DNA of 29,006 nucleotides from JABFRJ01 sp031365465 (GTDB lineage: Bacteria; Pseudomonadota; Alphaproteobacteria; Rhizobiales; Hyphomicrobiaceae). The notes under the pieces were generated by a model. The model was given only the letters and a program-made list of their open reading frames with translations. It searched no databases and had not been told where the DNA came from. The translations under genes and the position numbers were made by a program. Shown here piece after piece: positions 1 to 7,899 of this stretch. The stretch covers positions 1 through 29,006 of the forward strand of contig JANLYD010000217.1 in the NCBI GenBank assembly GCA_031365465.1. The letters run 5' to 3'. How positions within the stretch are numbered: position 1 is the stretch's first letter; each line of letters opens with the position of its first letter.

Positions 1-339
1 CAAACAGGCCGCTTCTGACAAGACCCGCAGCACATGCGAGCGATCGGCGACATCTTCTTAATGCCAGAGTCGCGGTGCCAATTCTATATGGCTGGTAGGT
101 TCATCCACGCTTTGACCACTACATCTGGTTTATCCACAATCGGCCCGGGATGTGTCAGCGCAACCTGTGCAGAAACTTGGCGCAACCATTTCTGCCGACG
201 CGATTTTTCCGTTTCGCGTTTACCTCGCAACCTTGTGCACAACGCCATCGACGGTCTGAAGTGCATCCGCAATGCGATCGAAGTACGATGAGAAAGCCGC
301 GATGTGTGACAGTTTTATCAGTGCGACCCGCGCGGACTC
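1..339. other. Non-coding stretch with DnaA-box-like sequences
   Basis: I see no convincing gene here; the short open frames on both strands have no recognisable family and no clear ribosome binding site. The stretch holds one exact match to the DnaA box TTATCCACA at 130-138. Weaker look-alikes are TCATCCACG at 101-109, TGTGCAGAA (reverse orientation) at 166-174 and the palindrome TTGTGCACAA at 233-242. It lies downstream of truA, so it may also contain that gene's transcription end, although I see no clear terminator. Confidence 0.35.
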
Positions 340-1098
340 TCACACAACAGTTGGTGTGTCCGGATAATCGACACGCACAAGATAAAGTCCCGACGGCGGC
401 GTGACCGGCCCGCACCGTGCGCGGTCCTTCGCTTCGAGCGCGGCACTGAGATCGTCGGCGGTCCACTTGCCCTCGCCGACCATTTTCAGACTTCCCACCA
501 TCGATCGCACTTGGTTGTGCATGAACGATCGTGCGGAGGCCTCGATGCGGATTTCCTCACCCACCGCCGACACGCGAAATCGGTCCAAGGTTTTGATGGG
601 AGACTTAGCCTGACAACTGGCCGCGCGAAATGTCGTGAAATCGTGACGGCCCTCGAGGCGCGGGGCCGCGGCGATCATCGCTGCGCCGTCGAGCGCCTGA
701 GGCACCCACCAGACGCGATACTTGTCGATGGCGGGAGGAGCGCGGCGGGCTAAAATGCGGAAAAGGTAGTGCCGGGCCACAGCACTGAAGCGAGCGTCAA
801 AGGACGTCGGAACTTCTTCGACATTCAAGATCGCGATTGGCTCTGGACGGACGTGATAGTTGATGGCTTCACGGATAACGTGCAGCGGATAGTCCCGCTC
901 GAGATCGACATGGGCGACCTGTCCGAGCGCGTGGACGCCTGAATCCGTACGTCCTGCACCACGCACATCAACCGTTGTGCGCGTCAGCATACGAAACGCC
1001 TCGACGAGCCGGCCCTGAACGGACGGCCCATCGGGCTGAACCTGCCAGCCTAGGAACGGCGTTCCATCGTATTCGAGCGTGAGGCGGTAACGGGGCAT
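340..1098 (-). CDS. truA: tRNA pseudouridine(38-40) synthase TruA
   Basis: TruA converts uridines 38-40 in the anticodon stem-loop of many tRNAs to pseudouridine in the cytoplasm. The 252-residue product has the normal family length. It begins with the typical strand MPRYRLTLEYDGTPFLGWQ, and the catalytic motif GAGRTDSGVHALGQ (residues 47-60) carries the active-site aspartate D52. Later conserved blocks include FDARFSAVARHYLF and SFMHNQVRSMVG. The ATG start fits the known N-terminus. It lies 66 bases downstream of an alpha/beta hydrolase on the same strand. The def-fmt genes that often precede truA in related bacteria are not here. The identification is secure. Confidence 0.96.
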   Translation of the reverse strand: MPRYRLTLEYDGTPFLGWQVQPDGPSVQGRLVEAFRMLTRTTVDVRGAGRTDSGVHALGQVAHVDLERDYPLHVIREAINYHVRPEPIAILNVEEVPTSFDARFSAVARHYLFRILARRAPPAIDKYRVWWVPQALDGAAMIAAAPRLEGRHDFTTFRAASCQAKSPIKTLDRFRVSAVGEEIRIEASARSFMHNQVRSMVGSLKMVGEGKWTADDLSAALEAKDRARCGPVTPPSGLYLVRVDYPDTPTVV

Positions 1099-1164
1099 GG
1101 CTTGGGGTTAGCGGGCAACAGCGCTCGTGACAAGGCCGCCAACAACCCCACGGTCAAGCAAAGC

Positions 1165-1986
1165 TCAAGTACCAAGAAAGAGAAGAAGGTCATTGGTCAA
1201 CTGCTCCTTGTGAGTGAAGAAAAGTCCGTGCGGTGCGCCCGCATATTCTTTCAACGCCGCGTTCTTGATCATGCGAACGGCCGACCGCGCAGAAATGTCG
1301 ATCGGCACGGTCGCGTCGGCATCGCCATGGATAATGAGCGTCGGGACTTCGAACGCGCCCATGTCGGTGCGGAAGTCGGTTTGTGAAAACGACCGAACGC
1401 AGTCGATGGTCGCCTTGGGCGACGCCATCATCGCAATCGCCTGTGCCCAATTGAGAATTTCATTTGTTACCGTGAAATTGAGCAGTCCCGCGCCAAAAAA
1501 CATCTTGCCGAAGCCGGCAAGGAAATGTGGCCGGTCGGCGTTGAGCTGCTGGACCATGTCGTCGAACAGAGCGGGATCGGCACCGTTCGGATTGGAAGCG
1601 TCTCGGCTCATCATCGGCGTGACTGCGGACACGAGAACCGCTTTCGACACATTGGCACCCTTGTGCCGGGACATGTAGCGGGCGACTTCGCCCCCACCCA
1701 TCGAAAATCCCACGAGGGCAACATTGGTGAGCTTAAGGTGGTCGATGACCGCCTTGAGGTCATCGGCGAGCGTATTGTAGTCGTAGCCGTCCCAAGGCTG
1801 GCTAGAGCGTCCGAAGCCGCGGCGGTCGTAGGCAATCACGCGATGACCACGCTGGGCCAACGCCATCATCTGGTATTCCCACATGTCGGCGTCGAGCGGC
1901 CAGCCGTGAATTAGTACGACCGGACTGCCGCTGCCCCAATCGTTGTAGAACAGCTCAGTTCCGTCTGCGGTCTTGACGAAGGGCAT
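1165..1986 (-). CDS. Alpha/beta hydrolase, non-haem chloroperoxidase/esterase type
   Basis: This is a 273-residue cytoplasmic alpha/beta-fold hydrolase without a signal peptide. The oxyanion motif HGWP is at residues 27-30, the nucleophile elbow GFSMGGGE puts the catalytic serine at S95, the acid is probably D224 in HGDADATVP, and the histidine is H253 in GAPHGLFFTH. This pattern and the length match the cofactor-free haloperoxidase/arylesterase group. In that group perhydrolase activity is usually a side reaction and the natural substrate is unknown. It is transcribed towards truA and diverges from glyQ, leaving 170 bases for two promoters. The family is secure; the substrate cannot be read from the sequence. 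Confidence 0.9.
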   Translation of the reverse strand: MPFVKTADGTELFYNDWGSGSPVVLIHGWPLDADMWEYQMMALAQRGHRVIAYDRRGFGRSSQPWDGYDYNTLADDLKAVIDHLKLTNVALVGFSMGGGEVARYMSRHKGANVSKAVLVSAVTPMMSRDASNPNGADPALFDDMVQQLNADRPHFLAGFGKMFFGAGLLNFTVTNEILNWAQAIAMMASPKATIDCVRSFSQTDFRTDMGAFEVPTLIIHGDADATVPIDISARSAVRMIKNAALKEYAGAPHGLFFTHKEQLTNDLLLFLGT

Positions 1987-2156
1987 CTGGTCCTCACCGG
2001 CGCATGTCGCAACGTGTGCTCGTTAACGGCGTCTGCGGCGCATTGGTTCCTCGATCCGGCTGGTGGCGACCGAGCGGGCCGGCAATCCATCAGACGTGAC
2101 ACATGACCGCCGTCGTGTAGAAGTGCGCGCCAAAGTGACAGAACCCGGAATATCCC

Positions 2157-3119
2157 ATGCCGCGCACCCAAGTTTCCGCCAGTGCCCAACCTGCAATCGG
2201 AGCCTTGCGCCCGAAAGAGTCGTTTCAAGACATGATCTTGACGCTGCAGCAGTTCTGGGGCGCACAGGGGTGCGTCGTGTTGCAGCCCTATGACATGGAG
2301 ATGGGAGCGGGAACATTCCACCCCGCGACAACTTTGCGCGCGCTGGGATCGAAGCCTTGGAACGCCTGTTACGTGCAGCCCTCGCGCCGTCCCAAGGATG
2401 GGCGCTATGGCGAGAACCCCAATCGCATGCAGCACTATTATCAATTCCAGGTGATCATGAAGCCGTCACCGCCCGATATTCTGGATCTCTACCTGAAAAG
2501 CCTCGATGCCATCGGCATCGACACCAAGCTCAACGACATCCGGTTCGTCGAAGACGACTGGGAAAGCCCTACGCTGGGCGCGTGGGGGCTCGGCTGGGAG
2601 GTCTGGTGCAACGGCATGGAAGTGACGCAATTCACATATTTTCAGCAGGTCGGCGGCTTTGACTGCAAGCCGGTCTCCGGTGAGATTACCTATGGCCTGG
2701 AGCGCCTCGCCATGTACGTGCAGGGGGTCGACCGCGTCTGGGATCTGAATTTCAACGGCCGCACCGACGCTCGCAAACTCACCTACAACGACGTGTTCCA
2801 GCAGTCGGAGCAGGAATACTCGCGCTACAATTTCGAGCACGCCGATACCGCAATGCTGCTCGCGCACTTCAGAGATGCGGAGGCCGAGTGCAAAACGCTG
2901 CTCGAAAAAGGCGCGCCGGTCGAGGGCACACGCGGCAAGCATCTGATGGCGCTGCCGGCCTACGATCAGTGCATCAAGGCCAGTCACATTTTCAATCTGC
3001 TGGACGCGCGCGGGGTTATTTCCGTGACCGAGCGGCAGAGCTATATTCTGCGCGTGCGTGAACTGGCGAAAGCGTGCTGTGCCGCTTGGTTGAAGACGGC
3101 CGGTGGCGGGGCGGAGTGA
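2157..3119 (+). CDS. glyQ: Glycyl-tRNA synthetase alpha subunit
   Basis: GlyQ is the catalytic alpha chain of the alpha2beta2 class II glycyl-tRNA synthetase, which charges tRNA-Gly. The 320-residue product has the family's expected length and unmistakable sequence: SFQDMILTLQQFWGAQGC, QPYDMEMGAGTFHPAT, and later GWEVWCNGMEVTQFTYFQQ and SGEITYGLERLAMY. The ATG at 2157 follows a GGAA at suitable spacing. Residues 1-20 look like a small variable extension before the conserved core. The beta-subunit gene glyS, essential for activity in this enzyme form, does not follow and is nowhere else in the window. Instead a plus-strand run of a methyltransferase, a thioesterase and a membrane phosphotransferase comes next. 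Confidence 0.97.
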   Translation: MPRTQVSASAQPAIGALRPKESFQDMILTLQQFWGAQGCVVLQPYDMEMGAGTFHPATTLRALGSKPWNACYVQPSRRPKDGRYGENPNRMQHYYQFQVIMKPSPPDILDLYLKSLDAIGIDTKLNDIRFVEDDWESPTLGAWGLGWEVWCNGMEVTQFTYFQQVGGFDCKPVSGEITYGLERLAMYVQGVDRVWDLNFNGRTDARKLTYNDVFQQSEQEYSRYNFEHADTAMLLAHFRDAEAECKTLLEKGAPVEGTRGKHLMALPAYDQCIKASHIFNLLDARGVISVTERQSYILRVRELAKACCAAWLKTAGGGAE

Positions 3120-3168
3120 ACGAGTAGGTAAGTGCAGCGGTCGTTTTGTAACTCGATGGAGCCCAGCC

Positions 3169-3960
3169 ATGACCAACACTCCCATTCGCTTCGACGACGG
3201 TGCGGCCTATGAAGAAATGATGGGAAAGTGGAGCCGGCTTGCGGGCGAACAATTTCTCGGCTGGGTCGCGCCGCCGCCCGGTTTGAAGTGGGTCGACGTG
3301 GGATGCGGCAACGGCGCGTTTACGGAGTTGATCGCCGAACGCTGCGCGCCTGAAGCCATTGCCGGCATCGATCCTTCGGAAGGCCAGCTCAAATTTGCTC
3401 GCACACGTCCGTCAGCGAAACTTGCGACATTCACGCAGGGTGAAGCGATGGCGCTGCCCTATGCCGATCAGAGTTTCGATGCCGCAGTCATGGCGCTGGT
3501 GATCTTCTTCGTACCGGAGCCTGCCAAAGGCGTCGCCGAGATGCTGCGTGTGGTGCGTCCCGGCGGGCTGGTCACGGCTTATGCCTGGGACATTTTGGGC
3601 GGTGGTTTTCCGTTTGCGCCAATCAACGCCGAACTGCGCGCGGCCGGCCTGCAGCCCATGGGACCTCCTCGCCCCGATGCGTCGCCGATCGCTGCGCTGC
3701 AAACGCTGTGGCGCGACGCCGGACTCGAAAAAATCGAAACGCGCGAAATTACGGTTGAACGCACCTTCCCCGACTTCGACACCTATTGGTCCACCAACCT
3801 GCTGTCGAACGTCAACAAGGGAGCGATCGACAGCCTGTCGGCATCTGATGCACAAGCCTTGAAAGACCGCCTGCGCGCGCGTGTGCCAGCCGCCGCCGAC
3901 GGCCGCATCACCCACAGCGCCCGCGCCAACGCCGTCAAAGGTCATGTGCCCGCCGTCTGA
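3169..3960 (+). CDS. Class I SAM-dependent methyltransferase
   Basis: The 263-residue product is a cytoplasmic Rossmann-fold methyltransferase of the UbiE/Methyltransf_11 type. SAM-binding motif I is VDVGCGNGAFTE (residues 43-54). The acidic residue after strand 2 lies in AGIDPSEGQL (65-74), motif II is around YADQSFDAAVMALVIFF (98-114), and the post-motif VRPGG is at 129-133. The ATG at 3169 is preferred over an upstream in-frame start at 3103, which would overlap glyQ, because GGAG sits seven bases before it. The methyl acceptor cannot be inferred. It lies 49 bases after glyQ and 28 bases before a thioesterase on the same strand, so co-transcription is plausible. Confidence 0.87.
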   Translation: MTNTPIRFDDGAAYEEMMGKWSRLAGEQFLGWVAPPPGLKWVDVGCGNGAFTELIAERCAPEAIAGIDPSEGQLKFARTRPSAKLATFTQGEAMALPYADQSFDAAVMALVIFFVPEPAKGVAEMLRVVRPGGLVTAYAWDILGGGFPFAPINAELRAAGLQPMGPPRPDASPIAALQTLWRDAGLEKIETREITVERTFPDFDTYWSTNLLSNVNKGAIDSLSASDAQALKDRLRARVPAAADGRITHSARANAVKGHVPAV

Positions 3961-3988
3961 TCCAATGATACCAGGAGACTCTGCCCGC

Positions 3989-4435
3989 ATGGCCCTGACG
4001 CGCGAAAAAATGCTCAGCATTTTCCACAACACCACGCGCATGCCGCCGGCGTCGAAGCTGCTTGGGTTCGAACTGCTCGACCTGTCGATCGAGCAGGGTT
4101 GGGCCGAGGTCGCCTTCACCGCACGGCCCGAATTCGCCAACCCTGTCGGCAATGTGCAAGGCGGGTTCATCGCCGCCATGCTCGACGACACGATGAGCGT
4201 GGCCGCCTCGATCCACAGCGGGCTCACCAAAGTCGTGCCGACCTTGCAGTTGACGATCACCTACCTCCATCCAGTTCCTGTGGGCCGCGTCGTCGTGCGT
4301 GGCGAGGTCATCCGCTTGGGGCGCAATACGTCGCAGCTTTCGGGCGTGCTTCGCTTGGCGGACGGCTCCGTCGCTGCCACGGCGATGGCCGCAACTGCGG
4401 TGCGCGACATTCCGCAACGATCCACGGCGAATTGA
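3989..4435 (+). CDS. PaaI-family hotdog thioesterase
   Basis: The 148-residue protein is a single-domain hotdog-fold thioesterase that would hydrolyse an acyl-CoA or related thioester. The core reads NPVGNVQGGFIAAMLDDTMSVAA (residues 51-73). The usual HGG of PaaI proteins is QGG at 57-59, followed by the helix with paired aspartates D66/D67. The strand PTLQLTITYLHPVPVGR follows. The ATG at 3989 has AGGAG eleven bases upstream and removes an artificial extension into the preceding gene. It sits 28 bases after the methyltransferase and 16 bases before the sulfatase-like gene, suggesting one operon. The natural substrate is unknown. Confidence 0.86.
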   Translation: MALTREKMLSIFHNTTRMPPASKLLGFELLDLSIEQGWAEVAFTARPEFANPVGNVQGGFIAAMLDDTMSVAASIHSGLTKVVPTLQLTITYLHPVPVGRVVVRGEVIRLGRNTSQLSGVLRLADGSVAATAMAATAVRDIPQRSTAN

Positions 4436-4451
4436 GAAGGTGCCACGCAGC

Positions 4452-6098
4452 ATGGGGTGGGCGTGGACCGTCATCGTGCCGGCGCTCAGCTTGGCCGGAT
4501 TGCTAGTGGCGACCGAACGGGGATTGTTGCGAGTAAGTTTTGCGGCAAGCGCTGTGATCACGCTTGTTGCAGTCGTGCTGATGATGACAGGCGATCTCGA
4601 ACGCGCGCTTTTATTTTCACTTCTGCTGGTGCTGGCGATCATTGGCGCGTCGAAAGTGAAATTCCATCACAGCGCGCGCGCTTTGATCGTCGCCGATTTC
4701 CCCCTCGCGTTCGCCGGCACGGTACCGTTCTTCTTTTCCCAATATCGCCGGATGATGGTGGGGCTGTGTACGGCTGCAGTCGGACTGTGTATCGCGGCTG
4801 TCGCTGTGTTCGTCAGTTCCGGCGGAAGCGTTGTGCTGGCCACCGATCGCGTGATGGTGCTGGTGGGAGGGATGCTCCTCTGTGCCGTTTTGTATGCGCT
4901 GAACGGCCGTGCCGCTTCGTTCCGAAGATCGGTCGTCCAGCCGTTTGGTTACGTCTCGACGTTCGCGGCGTCCCTCGTGGACATCCGGGCTTGGTGGCCA
5001 TCGCGACGGCTTGCGTTGATCGATCCGTCGGCGGTGGCGTTACCGTTGTTGCCGCCCGTTACGGCACGGCGTGCGTTAAGGCCGGATATTCTCGTCATCC
5101 AGCATGAATCTGTTTTTGATCCACGGCTGTTCGGCCTCGCCGTCGAAGCCGACATCGCCGCGTTCCTCTCGCCGCCGGGAGGCCTGAGCGGCGCACTCGA
5201 TGTCGAGATTTTTGGTGGTGGATCCTGGCAATCGGAGTTCAGCTTCATCACCGGGATTGCCAGCAGCGCCTTTGGGAACGACGCGTATTTCCTGTTCAAG
5301 AAAGGCGTCGGACGTTTCCGGCACGCGCTGCCGGGACAGCTGTCGGCGCTCGGATATCGCACGACGCTCGCCTCCAGTTGCCGGCGGGGCTTTTTGAACT
5401 ACGACGCGTTTTACGGCGGCATCGGGATCGAACAGCGCGTGTTTTCCGACGATTTTCCAGCGCCATTCGATGTGGTCGCGTTCGAGCAGACGCATTCGGA
5501 CGCACTGTTCTTTCCGGCCATGCAGCGGGCATTCGCCGACGCCGTCCAACGCGAGCCTGCGGCGCCGCACTTCGTGTACGCGCTGAGCAACTTCAATCAC
5601 GGTCCGCACGAGGTGCAGCGCGCTTCCAAATCCGCAGCCGGCGATCGCCGCGCCTTTGCTATCAGCACACTCGGAGACGCCGAATACGCTGAATATTATG
5701 CGCGATTGGCCGAGACGGCTTCGGCGTGGGCGATAACAAAAGCGCAGATGGCGGATCAACGCCAAGGCCGCCCGCTGCTTGTGCTGCACTACGGCGATCA
5801 TCAACCCGTCATGACCCGCCGCATCGAGGCGGCGCTGAATTTGCCCACCGATCCGCAGCGCGCGTTCCGCACGTTTTTCGCCGTCGAAACCGTGGGGTTC
5901 GAGGCGTGCCCGATCGAGGGACCGATCGCCATCGCCGATCTCGGCACGCAACTGTTGTCGGCTGCGGGATTGCCGCTCGACGACATCGCTGCGACGCGCG
6001 CAAGCCTCATGGGTCTCCGTGCGCGCGAGCGAGACGCAAACCGCAACGCGTTGTTACGCACGATGCTGGACCGAAAGTTGATCGATCTGGAAAGTTAG
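4452..6098 (+). CDS. LTA-synthase/OpgB-like membrane phosphotransferase (sulfatase fold)
   Basis: The 548-residue protein has several hydrophobic segments in residues 1-155 and then a periplasmic alkaline-phosphatase-fold domain. Domain markers are DILVIQHESVFDP (212-224, metal-binding E219), GGGSWQSEFSFITGI (255-269, nucleophile region), FNHGPHE (381-387) and HYGDHQP (446-452, metal-binding D and H). Relatives transfer phosphoglycerol or similar groups from lipid donors to glycans or lipids, for example LtaS and OpgB. At the position of the LtaS nucleophile threonine there is a serine, S258. The ATG at 4452 is chosen because GAGAAGG lies eleven bases upstream; a longer in-frame start would overlap the thioesterase. 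It is the last gene of the plus-strand run. The acceptor is unknown. Confidence 0.82.
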   Translation: MGWAWTVIVPALSLAGLLVATERGLLRVSFAASAVITLVAVVLMMTGDLERALLFSLLLVLAIIGASKVKFHHSARALIVADFPLAFAGTVPFFFSQYRRMMVGLCTAAVGLCIAAVAVFVSSGGSVVLATDRVMVLVGGMLLCAVLYALNGRAASFRRSVVQPFGYVSTFAASLVDIRAWWPSRRLALIDPSAVALPLLPPVTARRALRPDILVIQHESVFDPRLFGLAVEADIAAFLSPPGGLSGALDVEIFGGGSWQSEFSFITGIASSAFGNDAYFLFKKGVGRFRHALPGQLSALGYRTTLASSCRRGFLNYDAFYGGIGIEQRVFSDDFPAPFDVVAFEQTHSDALFFPAMQRAFADAVQREPAAPHFVYALSNFNHGPHEVQRASKSAAGDRRAFAISTLGDAEYAEYYARLAETASAWAITKAQMADQRQGRPLLVLHYGDHQPVMTRRIEAALNLPTDPQRAFRTFFAVETVGFEACPIEGPIAIADLGTQLLSAAGLPLDDIAATRASLMGLRARERDANRNALLRTMLDRKLIDLES

Positions 6099-6125
6099 CT
6101 GGATGTGGGGCGCAAATGCGCAGCT

Positions 6126-7037
6126 CTATTGCACCTTAATTGATTTTGCGCGTCCCCGCACGCGCTCCCGATGCCAGACGTAAATCCCGGATGCGATGAT
6201 GATGCTGGCACCGGCCCACGTCCAGGCGTCGGGAACATCGCCGAAGAACATGTAACCCACCACAACAGCCCAGATGAAGAGTGTGTAGTTATAGGGCTGC
6301 AGCAGTGACGGTTGCGTCAACCCCAGGGCGCGGATGAAACAGATGTGCGCCAGCGATCCGAGCAAGGCGATGGCACCCAGCATCGTCCACGCAGTAGCAT
6401 CCGGCCAAACCCAAACGACTGGCCCAATGATGCTGGTGGCGAGGAGCCCTACGACGGCCGTCCACAACGACGTGGTATCGCTGCTGTCCGTGCGCGAGCA
6501 CAATCGCACCATGATCTGATAGGCAGCCCACAGCCCCGCCGCTGCCAGCGCGATCGCCATCGAGGGTTCGATCTTTTGGAAACCCGGCCGCACGATCAGC
6601 ATCACGCCCGCCAGTCCGGCCAGCACGGCGGCCCATCGCCGCCATCCCACCTGCTCGCCCAGCAACGGCACCGACAGTGCGACGACGCCGAGCGGGGCCA
6701 GTGCCGCCACCGCATGCACATCAGCCAGCGGCAGGTATTTGAATGCCAGCATGAAAGCGCTGCTTTCCAAGATCAGCAGCAGCGCGCGCGCAACTTGCAG
6801 TCCCGGCCGCGCGCTCTGCAGCAGCGCGCGCAGCGGCTGGCCCTGCGCCAGCATCAGGCCGACGACCAACGCGCAGAACACGATATTGCGCACCCACAGG
6901 ATCTGCGGAATGGGCAATGCGTGAGCCAAGATTTTCGTCAGGCCGTCCATGACCGCGAATGCGAACATCGCCGTCAGCGTCAATGCGATGGCAACGGTCG
7001 AGCGTCCGGAGAGATCGGTCGAAGGTGTCGTCTTCAT
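6126..7037 (-). CDS. EamA/DMT-superfamily transporter
   Basis: This 303-residue inner-membrane protein has about ten hydrophobic helices arranged as two EamA repeats. The first covers roughly residues 14-150 and includes FAVMDGLTKIL, AFKYLPLADVHAV and LLGEQVGWRRWAAVLAGLAGVMLIVRPG with its helix ends. The second covers 162-290 and includes ALGLTQPSLLQPYNYTLFIWAVVVGYM. Family members export amino acids, sugars or other small molecules, often with no known ligand. It ends 27 bases from the convergent phosphotransferase gene, with no terminator visible between them. The short basic tail RERVRGRAKSIKVQ is probably cytoplasmic. Confidence 0.9.
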   Translation of the reverse strand: MKTTPSTDLSGRSTVAIALTLTAMFAFAVMDGLTKILAHALPIPQILWVRNIVFCALVVGLMLAQGQPLRALLQSARPGLQVARALLLILESSAFMLAFKYLPLADVHAVAALAPLGVVALSVPLLGEQVGWRRWAAVLAGLAGVMLIVRPGFQKIEPSMAIALAAAGLWAAYQIMVRLCSRTDSSDTTSLWTAVVGLLATSIIGPVVWVWPDATAWTMLGAIALLGSLAHICFIRALGLTQPSLLQPYNYTLFIWAVVVGYMFFGDVPDAWTWAGASIIIASGIYVWHRERVRGRAKSIKVQ

Positions 7038-7135
7038 CGAGTGATGTGAACTTTCTATCGCGCGCGGCTAGAGTACTTCTGGATGAAGTGTGAAGCGGTT
7101 TTCCGACAAGCAGCACGATCGCACAAAGAGATAGA

Positions 7136-7169
7136 GTCGTTCCGACAATCCAACACAAACCGGAACGAC
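7136..7169 (-). terminator. Possible Rho-independent terminator after the CoA-binding gene
   Basis: A perfect nine-base inverted repeat (gtcgttccg at 7136-7144, cggaacgac at 7161-7169) with a 16-base loop lies 23 bases downstream of the CoA-binding gene. On the minus strand it is followed by the pyrimidine-rich tctatctcttt. The loop is long and the T-run is interrupted, so this is a moderate call. Confidence 0.4.
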
Positions 7170-7191
7170 CCTGGTAACTGGTTTGCGTTGC

Positions 7192-7752
7192 TCAGGTCTT
7201 GCCGATACGCTGACTTTGCAGACCCGGGCCGAGCAGAGGGCGCTTCGAGGTCAGCACGCCCGAAGCAACGCCCGACCAGCCGATTTCGCCAGACAGGCGG
7301 CCGTATTCGATCTTGGGACAGCGGTTCATGATCACTTGCATACCCGCCGTTTCAGCTTCGGCAGCGGCGATGTCGTTGCGCACGCCGAGCTGCATCCAGA
7401 TGACCCGCGCCTGCAACTTGTCCTTGAGCGCGATGGCGTCGCGCACGACATCGAGGGCCGCATCCGAATTGCGGAAGATGTCGATCATGTCGATGGGGCC
7501 GTCGAGTTCGGCGAGCGAACCGACGACGGTCTGCCCGGCGATCTGCTGTCCGGCGAGGCCAGGATTGATCGGCACGACGCGGTAGCCCTTGGCGACGAGA
7601 TATTTCAGCACGAAGTAGCTGGGCCGGCTGGTATTCGCCGACGCACCGACCATCGCCACGCTGCGCACGCTGCCGAGAATGCCTGCGATGAGCGTGTCGG
7701 GATAGTGATCGTGCGGCATCGGATCGGCTGTCCCTGTCAGAAAGTCACACAT
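7192..7752 (-). CDS. YccU-like CoA-binding protein
   Basis: The product (186 residues) is a single Rossmann-type CoA_binding domain protein, cytoplasmic, related to the nucleotide-binding part of succinyl-CoA ligase alpha. Family hallmarks are VAMVGASANTSRPSYFVLKYL, GYRVVPINPG, the block DMIDIFRNSDAA, WMQLGVRND and IMNRCPKIEYGR. The biochemical role of the family is unknown. The start is uncertain. The ATG at 7752 has GGAAG very close upstream; an ATG twelve codons later (7716) has AGGGA at better spacing and begins MPHDHYPDT. It stands apart from its neighbours, with a candidate terminator downstream and a palindromic element upstream. Confidence 0.9.
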   Translation of the reverse strand: MCDFLTGTADPMPHDHYPDTLIAGILGSVRSVAMVGASANTSRPSYFVLKYLVAKGYRVVPINPGLAGQQIAGQTVVGSLAELDGPIDMIDIFRNSDAALDVVRDAIALKDKLQARVIWMQLGVRNDIAAAEAETAGMQVIMNRCPKIEYGRLSGEIGWSGVASGVLTSKRPLLGPGLQSQRIGKT

Positions 7753-7793
7753 CGACTTCCGTCATTTCGTCGTACGCCCACAGGCGCTAAGTT

Positions 7794-7840
7794 CCTCCCC
7801 CTTTTGGGGGAGGGTGGGGGGATGGTCGCTATGACCCCAC
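7794..7840. repeat. REP-like GC palindromic element
   Basis: The stretch holds a perfect eight-base stem (cctccccc 7794-7801, gggggagg 7806-7813) closed by a tttt loop. It is followed at once by a second inverted repeat (gtgggg 7814-7819, ccccac 7835-7840) with a nested ggtc/gacc pair. It lies in the 147-base gap between the ppiD-like gene and the CoA-binding gene, both on the minus strand, so it could end ppiD transcription. The composition resembles dispersed intergenic palindromes of alphaproteobacteria. Copy number cannot be judged from one window. Confidence 0.45.
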
Positions 7841-7899
7841 GAGGGTGTGGAGTATCCCTATTGACGATCTCTTCTAGCGCCTATGGTCGAATGCTTGGA

